Assembly (NCBI RefSeq): GCF_900113765.1
Contig: NZ_FOQO01000009.1
Coordinates: 1-64,000 of the forward strand
Length of the DNA: 64,000 nt
Source of the DNA: Parapedobacter indicus
Lineage (GTDB): Bacteria > Bacteroidota > Bacteroidia > Sphingobacteriales > Sphingobacteriaceae
Reading direction: 5' to 3'
Shown here: one piece after another, positions 27,290-36,247 of the stretch
Position numbering within the stretch: position 1 is the stretch's first letter
Layout: each line of letters begins with the position of its first letter
Translations under genes and position numbers: made by a program
Notes under the pieces: generated by a model
What the model was told of the DNA's origin: nothing
The model's input: only the letters and a program-made list of their open reading frames with translations
Databases searched by the model: none

Positions 27290-28165
27290 ACGTTGCTTAC
27301 CGAACCGGTAGGTAAGCCCGAGTTCATGTGAACTGTTATTCATGCTGCGATTGAGGGGCTCATTCTTCGGGTTGAATTGGTACGTGTAGCCGAGTCCGAA
27401 TCCGCCGAAGTTAAATTGCGCCATTCCTGCCAATTCACCATAGCTCCGTATGTTCATACCCATACCGAAAGCGCGTTTGATGAAGAACATTGCGGAAGCA
27501 TCAACCTGCGGACGGAGGCTTTCGGAGTAGGTAACCAGCAGCGATGGCCGGAAATGGAAATCCATACCGAGGGCGAAAAGCGCACCGGCATGGAGGTGGT
27601 AAATGTTCCGGAAATTATAACGTGCGTCGCCGGTAACGCCAAGATTACCCAACATCAGCCGGGGGAGCGACAGCCCCACGTAGTAGCGTTCCGGACGGTA
27701 GAGGAGTAGTCCGAAACCGACAAGTGCATCTGTCTCGCGGACGTCTTCGCGCACAGTGGGATCAAGGGGATCGAGGCTCGAATAGTTGCCGTTCATGTAG
27801 CTTACTCCTGCGTTTAAGGAAAGAGCAAGGTATTCAGATGCTGAGATCCGCACGCTTTTGGCAAAAAATGCAGCGGCTTCCGTGAGTTTTTCGATCGCCA
27901 GGCTTTCCTGACGGATGTTGATACCTGCTGTCGCGCCGGCGGCCTGCAAGCCGAAGTGCATACTACCCCAGAAGACCGTAGGTGCACCGTCCAAACCCAC
28001 CCATTGACGTCGGCCGATCACAGCGATGGCACCCGCTTGTTGTAATAACGACGCCGCGGGGTTGATGGCTGTCTGGATTTGCCCGTGTTGGGTATACGTG
28101 AGTGGCTGTTGGGCGTGAGTTGTGATAACCGTAATCAGCAATGTAATTATCAGTAGCTGTTTCAT
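27278..28165 (-). CDS. PorP/SprF-family type IX secretion outer-membrane protein
   Basis: About 295 residues from the ATG at 28163-28165, where a signal peptide starts (KQLLIITLLITVITTHAQQ); the longer frame would need TTG. The PorP/SprF pattern is clear: an early QYHGQ/QHGQIQTAINPAASLL segment, the GRRQWVGLDGAPTVFWGSMHF block, and beta-barrel strands ending GLTYRFG. Family members bind the type-B C-terminal signal of T9SS substrates and anchor them. The gene begins 31 bases after the giant adhesin that carries such a signal, the usual SprB-SprF type arrangement. Confidence 0.85.
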   Translation of the reverse strand: MKQLLIITLLITVITTHAQQPLTYTQHGQIQTAINPAASLLQQAGAIAVIGRRQWVGLDGAPTVFWGSMHFGLQAAGATAGINIRQESLAIEKLTEAAAFFAKSVRISASEYLALSLNAGVSYMNGNYSSLDPLDPTVREDVRETDALVGFGLLLYRPERYYVGLSLPRLMLGNLGVTGDARYNFRNIYHLHAGALFALGMDFHFRPSLLVTYSESLRPQVDASAMFFIKRAFGMGMNIRSYGELAGMAQFNFGGFGLGYTYQFNPKNEPLNRSMNNSSHELGLTYRFGKQRSML

Positions 28166-28196
28166 CGTTGTCTGTTTTATCGGCAAGCTGTCCTAA

Positions 28197-31100
28197 TTAA
28201 TAGCGAAGTACAAACCATCCTTTTTCATATTTCCAAATTCCGTTTACCCGTATCTCAGCCACGTAGAAATACGTGCCGGCGGGCAGGGGCAGCTGAGCGG
28301 TGCTGATGCCGCGGAACGCTACGGACCCATTGTTGTAGCCTTTGGCTTCATATAGGATGGTTCCATTGCGGTTGAAAACGGTTACCTTATTTTCAGGATA
28401 GTCTTTGATGCCTTCAATGACCAGGTATTCATTGATACCGTCACTATTGGGTGATACCACTTTGCTTACCCGCATCGGAAGCTCCGCGTCGGGATCAATT
28501 ACACGTACCGTGGCAATTACGGTGTCCGCAGCTTCGTGATTTTCGTCGCCCAACTGTGTAGCGGTAATCTGTACGGTGCCGAGGCGATGGATGTTCAACG
28601 TTGTTCCCGTCAATGTGGCCACTTGGGGATCGTCGAGAGTAAGCGTAACCGGTAATCCACTCGAGGCCACTGCGTGCACGGCTACCGTTTCCGTGCTACG
28701 ATCCACCGTAAGCGGTGTATTCAGCGTAATTTGCTGTGGAGCTTTATGTATAATGAGGGTTTGGTGTACCACAGGCGTATTCGCGTAGTTTTTGTTTTGT
28801 GGAACGGTTGCGCTGATCGTTGCTATCCCTGCGCCGATAAGTCGAATACGGCCGTCTATCATAGTGGCAACTGTCGGTTGATCACTGGCATAACTGATGG
28901 GTTCCCCACTGCTGGCTATCGCACCCGGAAGGAAATTGTCGTCGCCAAACATTTTCTCCGGCAATGCCGGGAAGTTGATCGTGCGGGTAGCCGGACGGAC
29001 CGTTACCGGGGTGCTTATGATGATATCCCCGTAGTTATCCTGACGGATGGTTACGGTAACGGTGTACTCACCCACATCGGTCACTTCGTTGCCGGAGCGT
29101 ATATTTCCATCGCTATCCGTAACGGTGTAGGATACCTCACTTCCTACCGAGATAGGGCCTGCGATAATTTCATGTGGCTCACCGTCGTAGCCGATGGGAT
29201 CGCTAGCGGGGAAAGTAACCGGCGTACCATCCCATATTGCCTCTTGGATACGGAGGATCACTTCTGTGGATACCGCCTGATAGTTGTCGGTCTCAGGTGC
29301 CGAAACCGTAATGGTGTATTCACCCGTTTCGATGTACCCTTGCTGCGGGCTATAAGCCAATGTGGTTTCGTCATGATTCAAGGTCGCTTCAGTATGTTTG
29401 ATTGTACCGTCATAGTAGCGGGTTTGTACCTCGGTTGCTGTGATGAGGGCTTCGGCCTTATGTACGGAGAGGATCACCTCTGCCGTGACCGTATGGTAGT
29501 TTATATCATCACGAGGGATAAAGGTTGCTTTCAGGGTATGTTCACCTGCATCGAGCACCGTTTTCGCAACCGGGGTGTACACAAACGTACCGGCAACATC
29601 AGCCTGAGCGTTCAACCGGTCGCCGCCAAGTTCTGCGCCGTAGGTGATAGCCTCCGGATTGCTCCAGGTGATGACAGGCGTGGATTTGATAATGACTACC
29701 GGGGTGGTTGCGACGATATCTTCGTAGTTATCCTGCCGGATGGTTACGGTAACGGTGTACTCACCCGCATCGGTCACTTCGTTGCCGGGGTGTTTATTTC
29801 CATCGCTATCCGTAACGGTGTAGGATACCTCGCTTCCTGCTGGAATGGGCCCTGCGGTAATTTCGTGCGGCTCACCGTCGTACCCGATGGGATCGCTATC
29901 GGGGAAAGTGACCGGTGTGCCTGTCCAATCTGCCTTGGTGATTACCACGGCTACCTGCCCGCTAGCTGCCTCATAATTGGCTGTTTCAGCCGCTGTGATG
30001 GTGATAAGATACCTGCCCACATCGGTGTATCCCGCCTGCGGATCAAAACCCAGGGCCGTTTCCGTATGGTTCAGGCTGGCCGCTGTCGTTTTAACCGTAC
30101 CGTTGTAGGTGTAAGTCTGCACCGCATCCGCTGTGATCACCGCTTGGGCTTTATTCACCGTCAGCATCACTTCTGCGGTTGCGGTGGTATAGTTAGCATC
30201 ATCATCCGGGGCAAAGGTGACCTCCAGTGTATGGTTGCCTGCTGGTAATGCCGCATCCCATGCCGGGTCATATGTAAATGTACCGGCAACGTCGGCCGTC
30301 GCGTTCAACTGGTCACTATCCAGTAGCGTTTCATAAGTAATGGGCACTGGAGTTGCCCACGAGATCACCGGCACCCCCTTTTCGACCATCACATCTACAG
30401 TAGCACGTAAAGCCAGTGGGTTGCCATATCCTTCGTCCGCATCGTCCGCTATCGTTATTTCAAATGAATACGTGCCTGCTGCATGGCCATCAAAATTCGC
30501 TCCCGCAGGAGCTACCAGTGTCCACTGCGTCGGGTCCTTCGGCAGTGCAATCTCTACGGTCGTTCCGTCGTCGAGCGTTGCCTCGACGCTGAATAGGTCA
30601 GGCATCGGAATATTAGCGAGTTCAGTACCATACGGTACCGTAATAACTGCAAGGGCACCCAATGCCACAATGTCGGCATACGGACTTTCAAATGCACCGA
30701 TATCGATGGTGCTGGCGATCAATCGTGGACTACCTACTAAATCGACATCCGCAGCCAAATCTCCTGGATAAGCATCATTATTACCCGTATTGATGGCTGG
30801 GCTGCCAATCTGCAGTGTAAAATTCCCATTATCCGGATCTGCGAAAAGTGGGTCAATCGCACCGTCGAGGTTGCCGTTACTGCCGCCATCCAGTCCCTGA
30901 ACCAGGCTATGGCTCACGGTGAGCGCTGGAGAACCGCTGATGCCGCCGCTGTTTCCATAGATGATGCTGTTGGCGATGTCAACGGTACCTTCGTAATTAC
31001 TTATCACGCCGCCATTACCATCTTCGGTATTTGCCGTGATCGTGACATTGTTCAGGGTGGCTGACGACCTAAAGTTATAGATGCCGCTGCCTTCGTGGTT

Positions 31101-34100
31101 AACTACGGTGTTGCCATTGATCAGGACATTGGTCAGCAGCGGGTGGGAATTATCCAAATTCGCCATTCCACCGCCGTGACTCAGGGATGCTGTGTTTCCA
31201 CGGATAATCGAATTCGTTAATACTGGACTCCCATTTAAATTAAACCAGCCCGCCCCATTTCCCGAACCCGTTACCCCAATGGTATTGTTGGCAATCAGTA
31301 GGTTATTGGCCCGTGGACTGCCTCCGGCATTGTACCAACCACCACCGTTTACCTTAAAAACGGGCTGTCCATACACAGCAATATCGCCACCTGAATTGCC
31401 ATAACCGCCTGTTACGGTAAAACCATCCATCAGAAAATGTTCATCAATCTGGTTGCCTACCGTGATGACCACATGGTAGGTATTATCGGTCTCCATAGCA
31501 GGGTCGCCGATATTTCCACTGAGAATGGTACCGTCCGTCGCGTCCGTACCTTCATCCGTGGGCAGTATGCGTGCATCCTCCAGCTTCAGGATTCCAGCTG
31601 TGGGGTCGAACCCACCGTATAGCCGGGTGTTTGGCGCCATAACAAAAGCGTTATCCCGTTGGCCGTCAGACAAAAATTGCCCGTCCCCCGCATGGTACAG
31701 CGGCAGATAGGTGCCCTTCGCCACGTAGATTTTCAAAGGATTGCTTTGGTTCCAGATTGTCGAACTCGGATCAAATTGCGCGATGACGCGTGCCCACAAT
31801 AGCGCATCAGCCAGCTCAGGAACAGCCTGTTCCCAGCTGCTTCCATCACCTTGGTAACTGGGCACGGTTTGATTCGCATGTTTATCGATATACACGATGT
31901 GATTGACATCGGGTGTTATTGCTTTCCAATACGGCGTTTCGAATGCGCCCATATCGATGGTATTTCGTCTTAAACGAGGTAACCCAGACACGTCACTGCA
32001 ATCTTCCAGCGGACCGACCAAGTCGATATAAGCCTGGTTACTCCCCGCATTGATCGTACGGCTCGTCGGGTAGGCAAACACCTCAAAACTTGCCGATGAG
32101 GGTTCCAGCAATGGGAAATTTTCATGGGTAATGTTGCCGTTGTCGGTATTCATCCGACCTTCCACCAAGCTGTATTGGATATCTGTGTCGTCGGTAATTC
32201 CGAAAACCCCATTCCCGTATATAATAGAATTCCGGATTACCGGATTGCCCGCCTCCAGGTAAAAATCCTCACTGTCTTCGGTAAAGGCCAAAATCGAAAC
32301 ATTGACCAGTACGGGGGCACTGGTCGACGATGCATTGTAAAATCCGGCACCTTTTTCCGCACTGCCATAATTAATCACCACATCGTGAAACAATGGAGAA
32401 CCTGCGTTATACACATTTCCTCCCAACGAGGTCGCGGCATTCTCTGCGATGTAGAGGTGGGTAAACGTTGCGTCTCCATAATTCAATATCCCTCCTCCGA
32501 TGGGAGCTTCACCTCCCTTAACCAAGAATCCATCCAGCTTTGCCTCGCGGGAAAGTGTAAGCCCTTCGGGGTTGTGTACGACCGACGCGCCCCGGCCTTG
32601 CAGGGTCGATAGATAGTCGCCGATCACACGTTGGCTTACCGATGTCTCGTTGCCTTTGAACCCCCCGTAAATTGCTACGTGGTCTACCATTTCAAAGGAG
32701 GTACCCACAGGCGGCATGTATATGCCAGCCGCCACCCAGATTTGCAGTGGATTTGTTTCCGTCCAATTGGTCGCATTCGCTTTCGCCCATGTCAATGCAT
32801 CGGCCAATTCGGGCACAGCATGTTGCCAGCTGCTACCATCCCCTTTATAGCCCGGCACGGTCTGGTCCACGTCTTTGGAAACATAGGCAATGTTTCCCGC
32901 TCCTGGCGCAATGGCCAACTTAAATTCATACGCCCCCATATCGATGGTGCTTTTTGTCAACCGGGGGTTACCCGTCAAATCATCATCAGCAGCCAAATCA
33001 CCCGAGTATAGGGCATTGTTTCCGGCATCGATAGCCGGGCTACCGGGTTGCAGGCGGTAGTCTCCATGCGTAAACGGAGCTTCGATAGCCTCTGGGGCAC
33101 CAATAAACCGCGGATCCACCCCCACAATATTGGTGGCATCACCTGCCTCCTCTTGTAGGATGCTGTGACTTACAGCTGGAAGTAGAAACGGGTTAAAAAT
33201 CGTGCTGTTATTTCCCCAAATAACGCTGTTTCGAATGATGGTAGGCGGAGGAATAAAAAGCCCGGTGCAATACATAGCACTGCCCTGAATGGCGGTATTG
33301 CCGCTGACGGTAACGTTGGTCAATATCGATGAAGCATCGTCGTTATACATACCACCGCCGTATCTATTCGCTTTGTTCCCACTGATGAGCACATTGGCCA
33401 GCGCAAGCGAAGCGTCCGCATTTCGTAGACCGCCACCATCATTCGCTATATTCCCGCTGAAGGCCACATTGGTGAATGCGGATGAACCACCTTCAATGCT
33501 TGCTCCGCCGCCCAGGAAAGCGCTATTGTCACTGATTGTCACGTTTCTTAGGATGACATCGGAACTATTTCCCGCATGCAGGCCGCCACCACTTAACCCG
33601 GCCTCGTTGCCGCGTATGACAGAATGCGTTATGGTTACTCGGGCATGTAGGTTATTGTACCATCCTCCGCCATTTCCAGATCCGTAAACTACGTTTCCCG
33701 TCACCAGCAGGTGGCTGACTGTCGGAGAGGCTGCGACATTATGCCACCCGGCACCTTCCGACTGGTGAGAGGTTTGACCGTTTACGGTAATTGTTGTTGG
33801 GCCATTCCCATATCCACCTGTTATGGTGAAGCCGTCCATGAAGAAATCGCTGGTTACGGACGCCCCTGCGGTAATCACTACGTGGTATGCATTGTCGGTA
33901 TGCGTGTCCGGATCGCCGAGGTTTCCATTGAGCACACTGGGGTGTGCTTCCCAGTCGCGGTCGGCCATACCGGGGTTGCCCATGGCGGGGAAGCCCCCGT
34001 ATATCGTCAGGTCTTTGGTAAACGTGAAGGCGTTGTTTCGATCGTTAAGTACCACAACGCCCAAGTTATTCGCCGGCCGCGTAGGGAGGTAAGTGCCCTC

Positions 34101-34307
34101 GGCCACCCAGATCTCATCGCCCACGGCAGATGCGTTGATCACAGCCTGCAGGTCGCCCGCAGCGGTAGTCCACGATAGGCCGTCGCCGATGCCATTTTCG
34201 CGTACGTAACGGATGGTCTGCGCCTCAGAGTGGATGCAAAAAGAACAAAGGACAAGCAAAAGGGCTGCGAATTGCCCAAAGGCTTTCTTGGTAGATCGTA
34301 CTATCAT
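28197..34307 (-). CDS. giant T9SS surface adhesin with beta-helix and MBG repeats
   Basis: 2036 residues. Signal peptide (1-29); then three similar parallel beta-helix blocks of the choice-of-anchor/polymorphic type, each opening with a GDGSSWxxAVPELADAL-like segment and closing with STIDMGAYE or NTIDMGAFE (about 30-460, 470-795, 800-1205). Next come several MBG-like immunoglobulin domains (about 1270-1820) with alternating ITYxxxLxxxQLNAxADVAGTF and GTPVTFPxSDPIGYDGEPHEI units, then BIG-type repeats (GTVQITATQLGDENHEA). The C-terminus (VVSPNSDGINEYLVIEGI...GTYFYVAEI) is the gliding-motility-type (type B) T9SS sorting domain. It should be cell-surface exposed; no catalytic motif is visible. 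Forms a pair with the PorP/SprF gene just downstream. Two 207-bp intragenic copies are nearly identical. Confidence 0.9.
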   Translation of the reverse strand: MIVRSTKKAFGQFAALLLVLCSFCIHSEAQTIRYVRENGIGDGLSWTTAAGDLQAVINASAVGDEIWVAEGTYLPTRPANNLGVVVLNDRNNAFTFTKDLTIYGGFPAMGNPGMADRDWEAHPSVLNGNLGDPDTHTDNAYHVVITAGASVTSDFFMDGFTITGGYGNGPTTITVNGQTSHQSEGAGWHNVAASPTVSHLLVTGNVVYGSGNGGGWYNNLHARVTITHSVIRGNEAGLSGGGLHAGNSSDVILRNVTISDNSAFLGGGASIEGGSSAFTNVAFSGNIANDGGGLRNADASLALANVLISGNKANRYGGGMYNDDASSILTNVTVSGNTAIQGSAMYCTGLFIPPPTIIRNSVIWGNNSTIFNPFLLPAVSHSILQEEAGDATNIVGVDPRFIGAPEAIEAPFTHGDYRLQPGSPAIDAGNNALYSGDLAADDDLTGNPRLTKSTIDMGAYEFKLAIAPGAGNIAYVSKDVDQTVPGYKGDGSSWQHAVPELADALTWAKANATNWTETNPLQIWVAAGIYMPPVGTSFEMVDHVAIYGGFKGNETSVSQRVIGDYLSTLQGRGASVVHNPEGLTLSREAKLDGFLVKGGEAPIGGGILNYGDATFTHLYIAENAATSLGGNVYNAGSPLFHDVVINYGSAEKGAGFYNASSTSAPVLVNVSILAFTEDSEDFYLEAGNPVIRNSIIYGNGVFGITDDTDIQYSLVEGRMNTDNGNITHENFPLLEPSSASFEVFAYPTSRTINAGSNQAYIDLVGPLEDCSDVSGLPRLRRNTIDMGAFETPYWKAITPDVNHIVYIDKHANQTVPSYQGDGSSWEQAVPELADALLWARVIAQFDPSSTIWNQSNPLKIYVAKGTYLPLYHAGDGQFLSDGQRDNAFVMAPNTRLYGGFDPTAGILKLEDARILPTDEGTDATDGTILSGNIGDPAMETDNTYHVVITVGNQIDEHFLMDGFTVTGGYGNSGGDIAVYGQPVFKVNGGGWYNAGGSPRANNLLIANNTIGVTGSGNGAGWFNLNGSPVLTNSIIRGNTASLSHGGGMANLDNSHPLLTNVLINGNTVVNHEGSGIYNFRSSATLNNVTITANTEDGNGGVISNYEGTVDIANSIIYGNSGGISGSPALTVSHSLVQGLDGGSNGNLDGAIDPLFADPDNGNFTLQIGSPAINTGNNDAYPGDLAADVDLVGSPRLIASTIDIGAFESPYADIVALGALAVITVPYGTELANIPMPDLFSVEATLDDGTTVEIALPKDPTQWTLVAPAGANFDGHAAGTYSFEITIADDADEGYGNPLALRATVDVMVEKGVPVISWATPVPITYETLLDSDQLNATADVAGTFTYDPAWDAALPAGNHTLEVTFAPDDDANYTTATAEVMLTVNKAQAVITADAVQTYTYNGTVKTTAASLNHTETALGFDPQAGYTDVGRYLITITAAETANYEAASGQVAVVITKADWTGTPVTFPDSDPIGYDGEPHEITAGPIPAGSEVSYTVTDSDGNKHPGNEVTDAGEYTVTVTIRQDNYEDIVATTPVVIIKSTPVITWSNPEAITYGAELGGDRLNAQADVAGTFVYTPVAKTVLDAGEHTLKATFIPRDDINYHTVTAEVILSVHKAEALITATEVQTRYYDGTIKHTEATLNHDETTLAYSPQQGYIETGEYTITVSAPETDNYQAVSTEVILRIQEAIWDGTPVTFPASDPIGYDGEPHEIIAGPISVGSEVSYTVTDSDGNIRSGNEVTDVGEYTVTVTIRQDNYGDIIISTPVTVRPATRTINFPALPEKMFGDDNFLPGAIASSGEPISYASDQPTVATMIDGRIRLIGAGIATISATVPQNKNYANTPVVHQTLIIHKAPQQITLNTPLTVDRSTETVAVHAVASSGLPVTLTLDDPQVATLTGTTLNIHRLGTVQITATQLGDENHEAADTVIATVRVIDPDAELPMRVSKVVSPNSDGINEYLVIEGIKDYPENKVTVFNRNGTILYEAKGYNNGSVAFRGISTAQLPLPAGTYFYVAEIRVNGIWKYEKGWFVLRY
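29022..29228 (-). repeat. intragenic repeat in the adhesin, copy 1
   Basis: 207 bp that match 29715-29921 without gaps, with only scattered differences. Encodes one GTPVTFP...VTVTIRQDNY unit. Confidence 0.7.
29715..29921 (-). repeat. intragenic repeat in the adhesin, copy 2
   Basis: Second copy of the 207-bp unit at 29022-29228; one MBG-type domain lies between the two. Confidence 0.7.
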
Positions 34308-34414
34308 GGGTAGTGTAGTATTGTTTTTATCCGACAGCTAATATCGGTAGATGACTTAGCCGCGACCAAAAAATGGGCGTGGACAAAAACGTGGACAACG
34401 AAAGAAAACTGCCG

Positions 34415-36190
34415 TCAAGCTACGCTTAAATCGATTTTCTTTCGCAGGCGGTAGCGTGCTTTCCGGACGGATTCGGGTGATATTCCGAGCATCCAGGCCA
34501 TGTGGCTAGTAGAGACATTCATTTTCTCCAGGGCGTAGATGCGTTCTTCGGCACTGGTTAGATCTCTGTGCTTCAGTTTGAGTTGATCGAGTTCGCCGCC
34601 GAACGCCCGGTTAAACCGCTGGCGGAAGTTGTTCCAATCGTCGGGCGTAAGCAGTTTCGTTTCCGCCAGGCGATTGGTCAGTTCGTCCAGTTGCGGCGAT
34701 TGATTCATCGTATGGTTACGTAGTTGTTCAACCTGTTTTCTGAAAGTTTTTACCAACTCATTTTTTTCCTGCAGGCGATGCATATATTCTTTTAATTCGA
34801 GCGTTGCCTGTGCCAATTGAGCTTCTACCTTTTCCTGTGCAGCCTGCTGTATGATTCGTTCTTTTTCAACATGCAGTCTCTCTTTGGAGCGGCGCAAACG
34901 CAGTAGGTAATAGAGCATTGCCATGATAAACAACAATAAAACAACGATGCCGATCACTCCTAGAAGGCGGAAGCGGATTCGTTCTTTATCAGCCTGCTGG
35001 ATGGCGAGGTCGGCCACGTGCTGTTGTATCTTGAGACGATCTTCGGCCACCTGTGCAGTCATCTTGTTATATGTAAGATTGGTCTCATTGGTGAGTTTGG
35101 TGAGGCTATCGAGGTAACGATAAGCCACGAGGGTATTCCCTTTCGTTTTGTAATAATCATGCAGCACGCCGTAATAGGTGATGTAAAACTCTTCGTCGCG
35201 TTGTTGCCCCCACATGGGGTTTCCGCTTTTCACCAACCGATTCAATCGTTCACTTTCACCCAAGTAGTACATCACACTATCTTGCCTGTCCAGCTTTTGC
35301 AACGTTGAAGCTACGTTGATCGCGGCATTTCGGGCAACGATCGGATCGTATTCACGATTCCGGTTATACAGGTAATCCTGCATTTGTAGTGGCAGTGCAT
35401 CCTCGTAACGTCCCTGTTTCAGGTAAACCCGCCCCAGGTTGCCCGCGGAGATGGTTATCCATGTCTCGTTGTGCAGCGAGTTGGCCACCTCTTGAGTATG
35501 TTTGAAATACCGGATGGCGCTATCGAGCTCGTTGAGGTGCAGATAGGCCATCGCCAATGTATTGTAGCGCTGCACAACCAGGTTGGTATTGTAGTAGGGT
35601 TGACTGATGGAGGCGCGCATCAGCTCGACCACGCGTTCGTAATCGCGGAAGTAATAGTAATTTAGGGAAATGCGATGAAGGTATTTTCCAATTTCGGGTA
35701 TATGTTGTATGCCTACTTTGTCAAACAGGGCAAGCGCCCGAGCATGGTGATAAAATGCTTCTCCGTATTGTTCTTGCTCGTAAAACCGATTGCCGATGTA
35801 GAAGTGGCAAACGGCTACATAACGCTGAATACCCTTGTCTTCATAATAGTTGATGGTCGACTCGAGGATGTTCATGAATTCCTCCTGCGTGATCGGCTGA
35901 TAGATACGCTTTATCCGGTGGTAGAATGCAAGGTGTTTGAGTAACGGTTGGTCGTTCCATGCCCTCGCTTTTGAGCGCATATCATCCAGAAATTCACTCA
36001 ATCGCAGCAGCGGTGTTTTGCGCTCTTCGAGGCTGTCCACACAGCGGGTAATCTGGATGACGCGTTGTGGGGGCGGGAAATCTTCCAACCCATTCGTTAA
36101 ACCATCTGAATCAACCGGCAGTTGCTCTGGGGCCGCAAGGATGGGTAGATAAAAGTATAAAAAAAATAGGGCGAAGGAAATTCGCTTCAT
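34415..36190 (-). CDS. TPR-containing transmembrane regulator with C-terminal HTH
   Basis: 591 residues. Signal peptide (1-19), about seven TPR-like repeats (about 90-340, LAMAYLHLNELDSAIRYFKHTQEVA; AGNLGRVYLKQGRYEDALPLQMQDYL), a membrane helix (about 410-432, GVIGIVVLLLFIMAMLYYLLRL), a coiled coil (about 435-510), and a LuxR-like HTH at the end (LGISPESVRKARYRLRKK). This layout is a well-known Bacteroidota regulator type: periplasmic TPR sensing with a cytoplasmic DNA-binding tail. It lies upstream of the giant adhesin on the same strand with a 107-base gap, so control of the adhesin/SprF genes is a reasonable inference. Confidence 0.8.
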   Translation of the reverse strand: MKRISFALFFLYFYLPILAAPEQLPVDSDGLTNGLEDFPPPQRVIQITRCVDSLEERKTPLLRLSEFLDDMRSKARAWNDQPLLKHLAFYHRIKRIYQPITQEEFMNILESTINYYEDKGIQRYVAVCHFYIGNRFYEQEQYGEAFYHHARALALFDKVGIQHIPEIGKYLHRISLNYYYFRDYERVVELMRASISQPYYNTNLVVQRYNTLAMAYLHLNELDSAIRYFKHTQEVANSLHNETWITISAGNLGRVYLKQGRYEDALPLQMQDYLYNRNREYDPIVARNAAINVASTLQKLDRQDSVMYYLGESERLNRLVKSGNPMWGQQRDEEFYITYYGVLHDYYKTKGNTLVAYRYLDSLTKLTNETNLTYNKMTAQVAEDRLKIQQHVADLAIQQADKERIRFRLLGVIGIVVLLLFIMAMLYYLLRLRRSKERLHVEKERIIQQAAQEKVEAQLAQATLELKEYMHRLQEKNELVKTFRKQVEQLRNHTMNQSPQLDELTNRLAETKLLTPDDWNNFRQRFNRAFGGELDQLKLKHRDLTSAEERIYALEKMNVSTSHMAWMLGISPESVRKARYRLRKKIDLSVA

Positions 36191-36247
36191 TACTGGGTAG
36201 ATGCTTTTACGATGTTTTTTTGTTTACAGGGGTAAATATAGTAGAAT

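Noticed and set aside
28674..30248. 524-codon plus-strand ORF antisense to the adhesin
   Set aside because: Opposite the MBG repeats, which are clearly coding on the minus strand; cysteine- and arginine-rich, with no domain. A shadow of the adhesin's codon bias.
29000..30300. regular repeats considered as a CRISPR-like array
   Set aside because: The repeats are about 207 bp, in frame and coding for MBG-type domains; no short spacer pattern.
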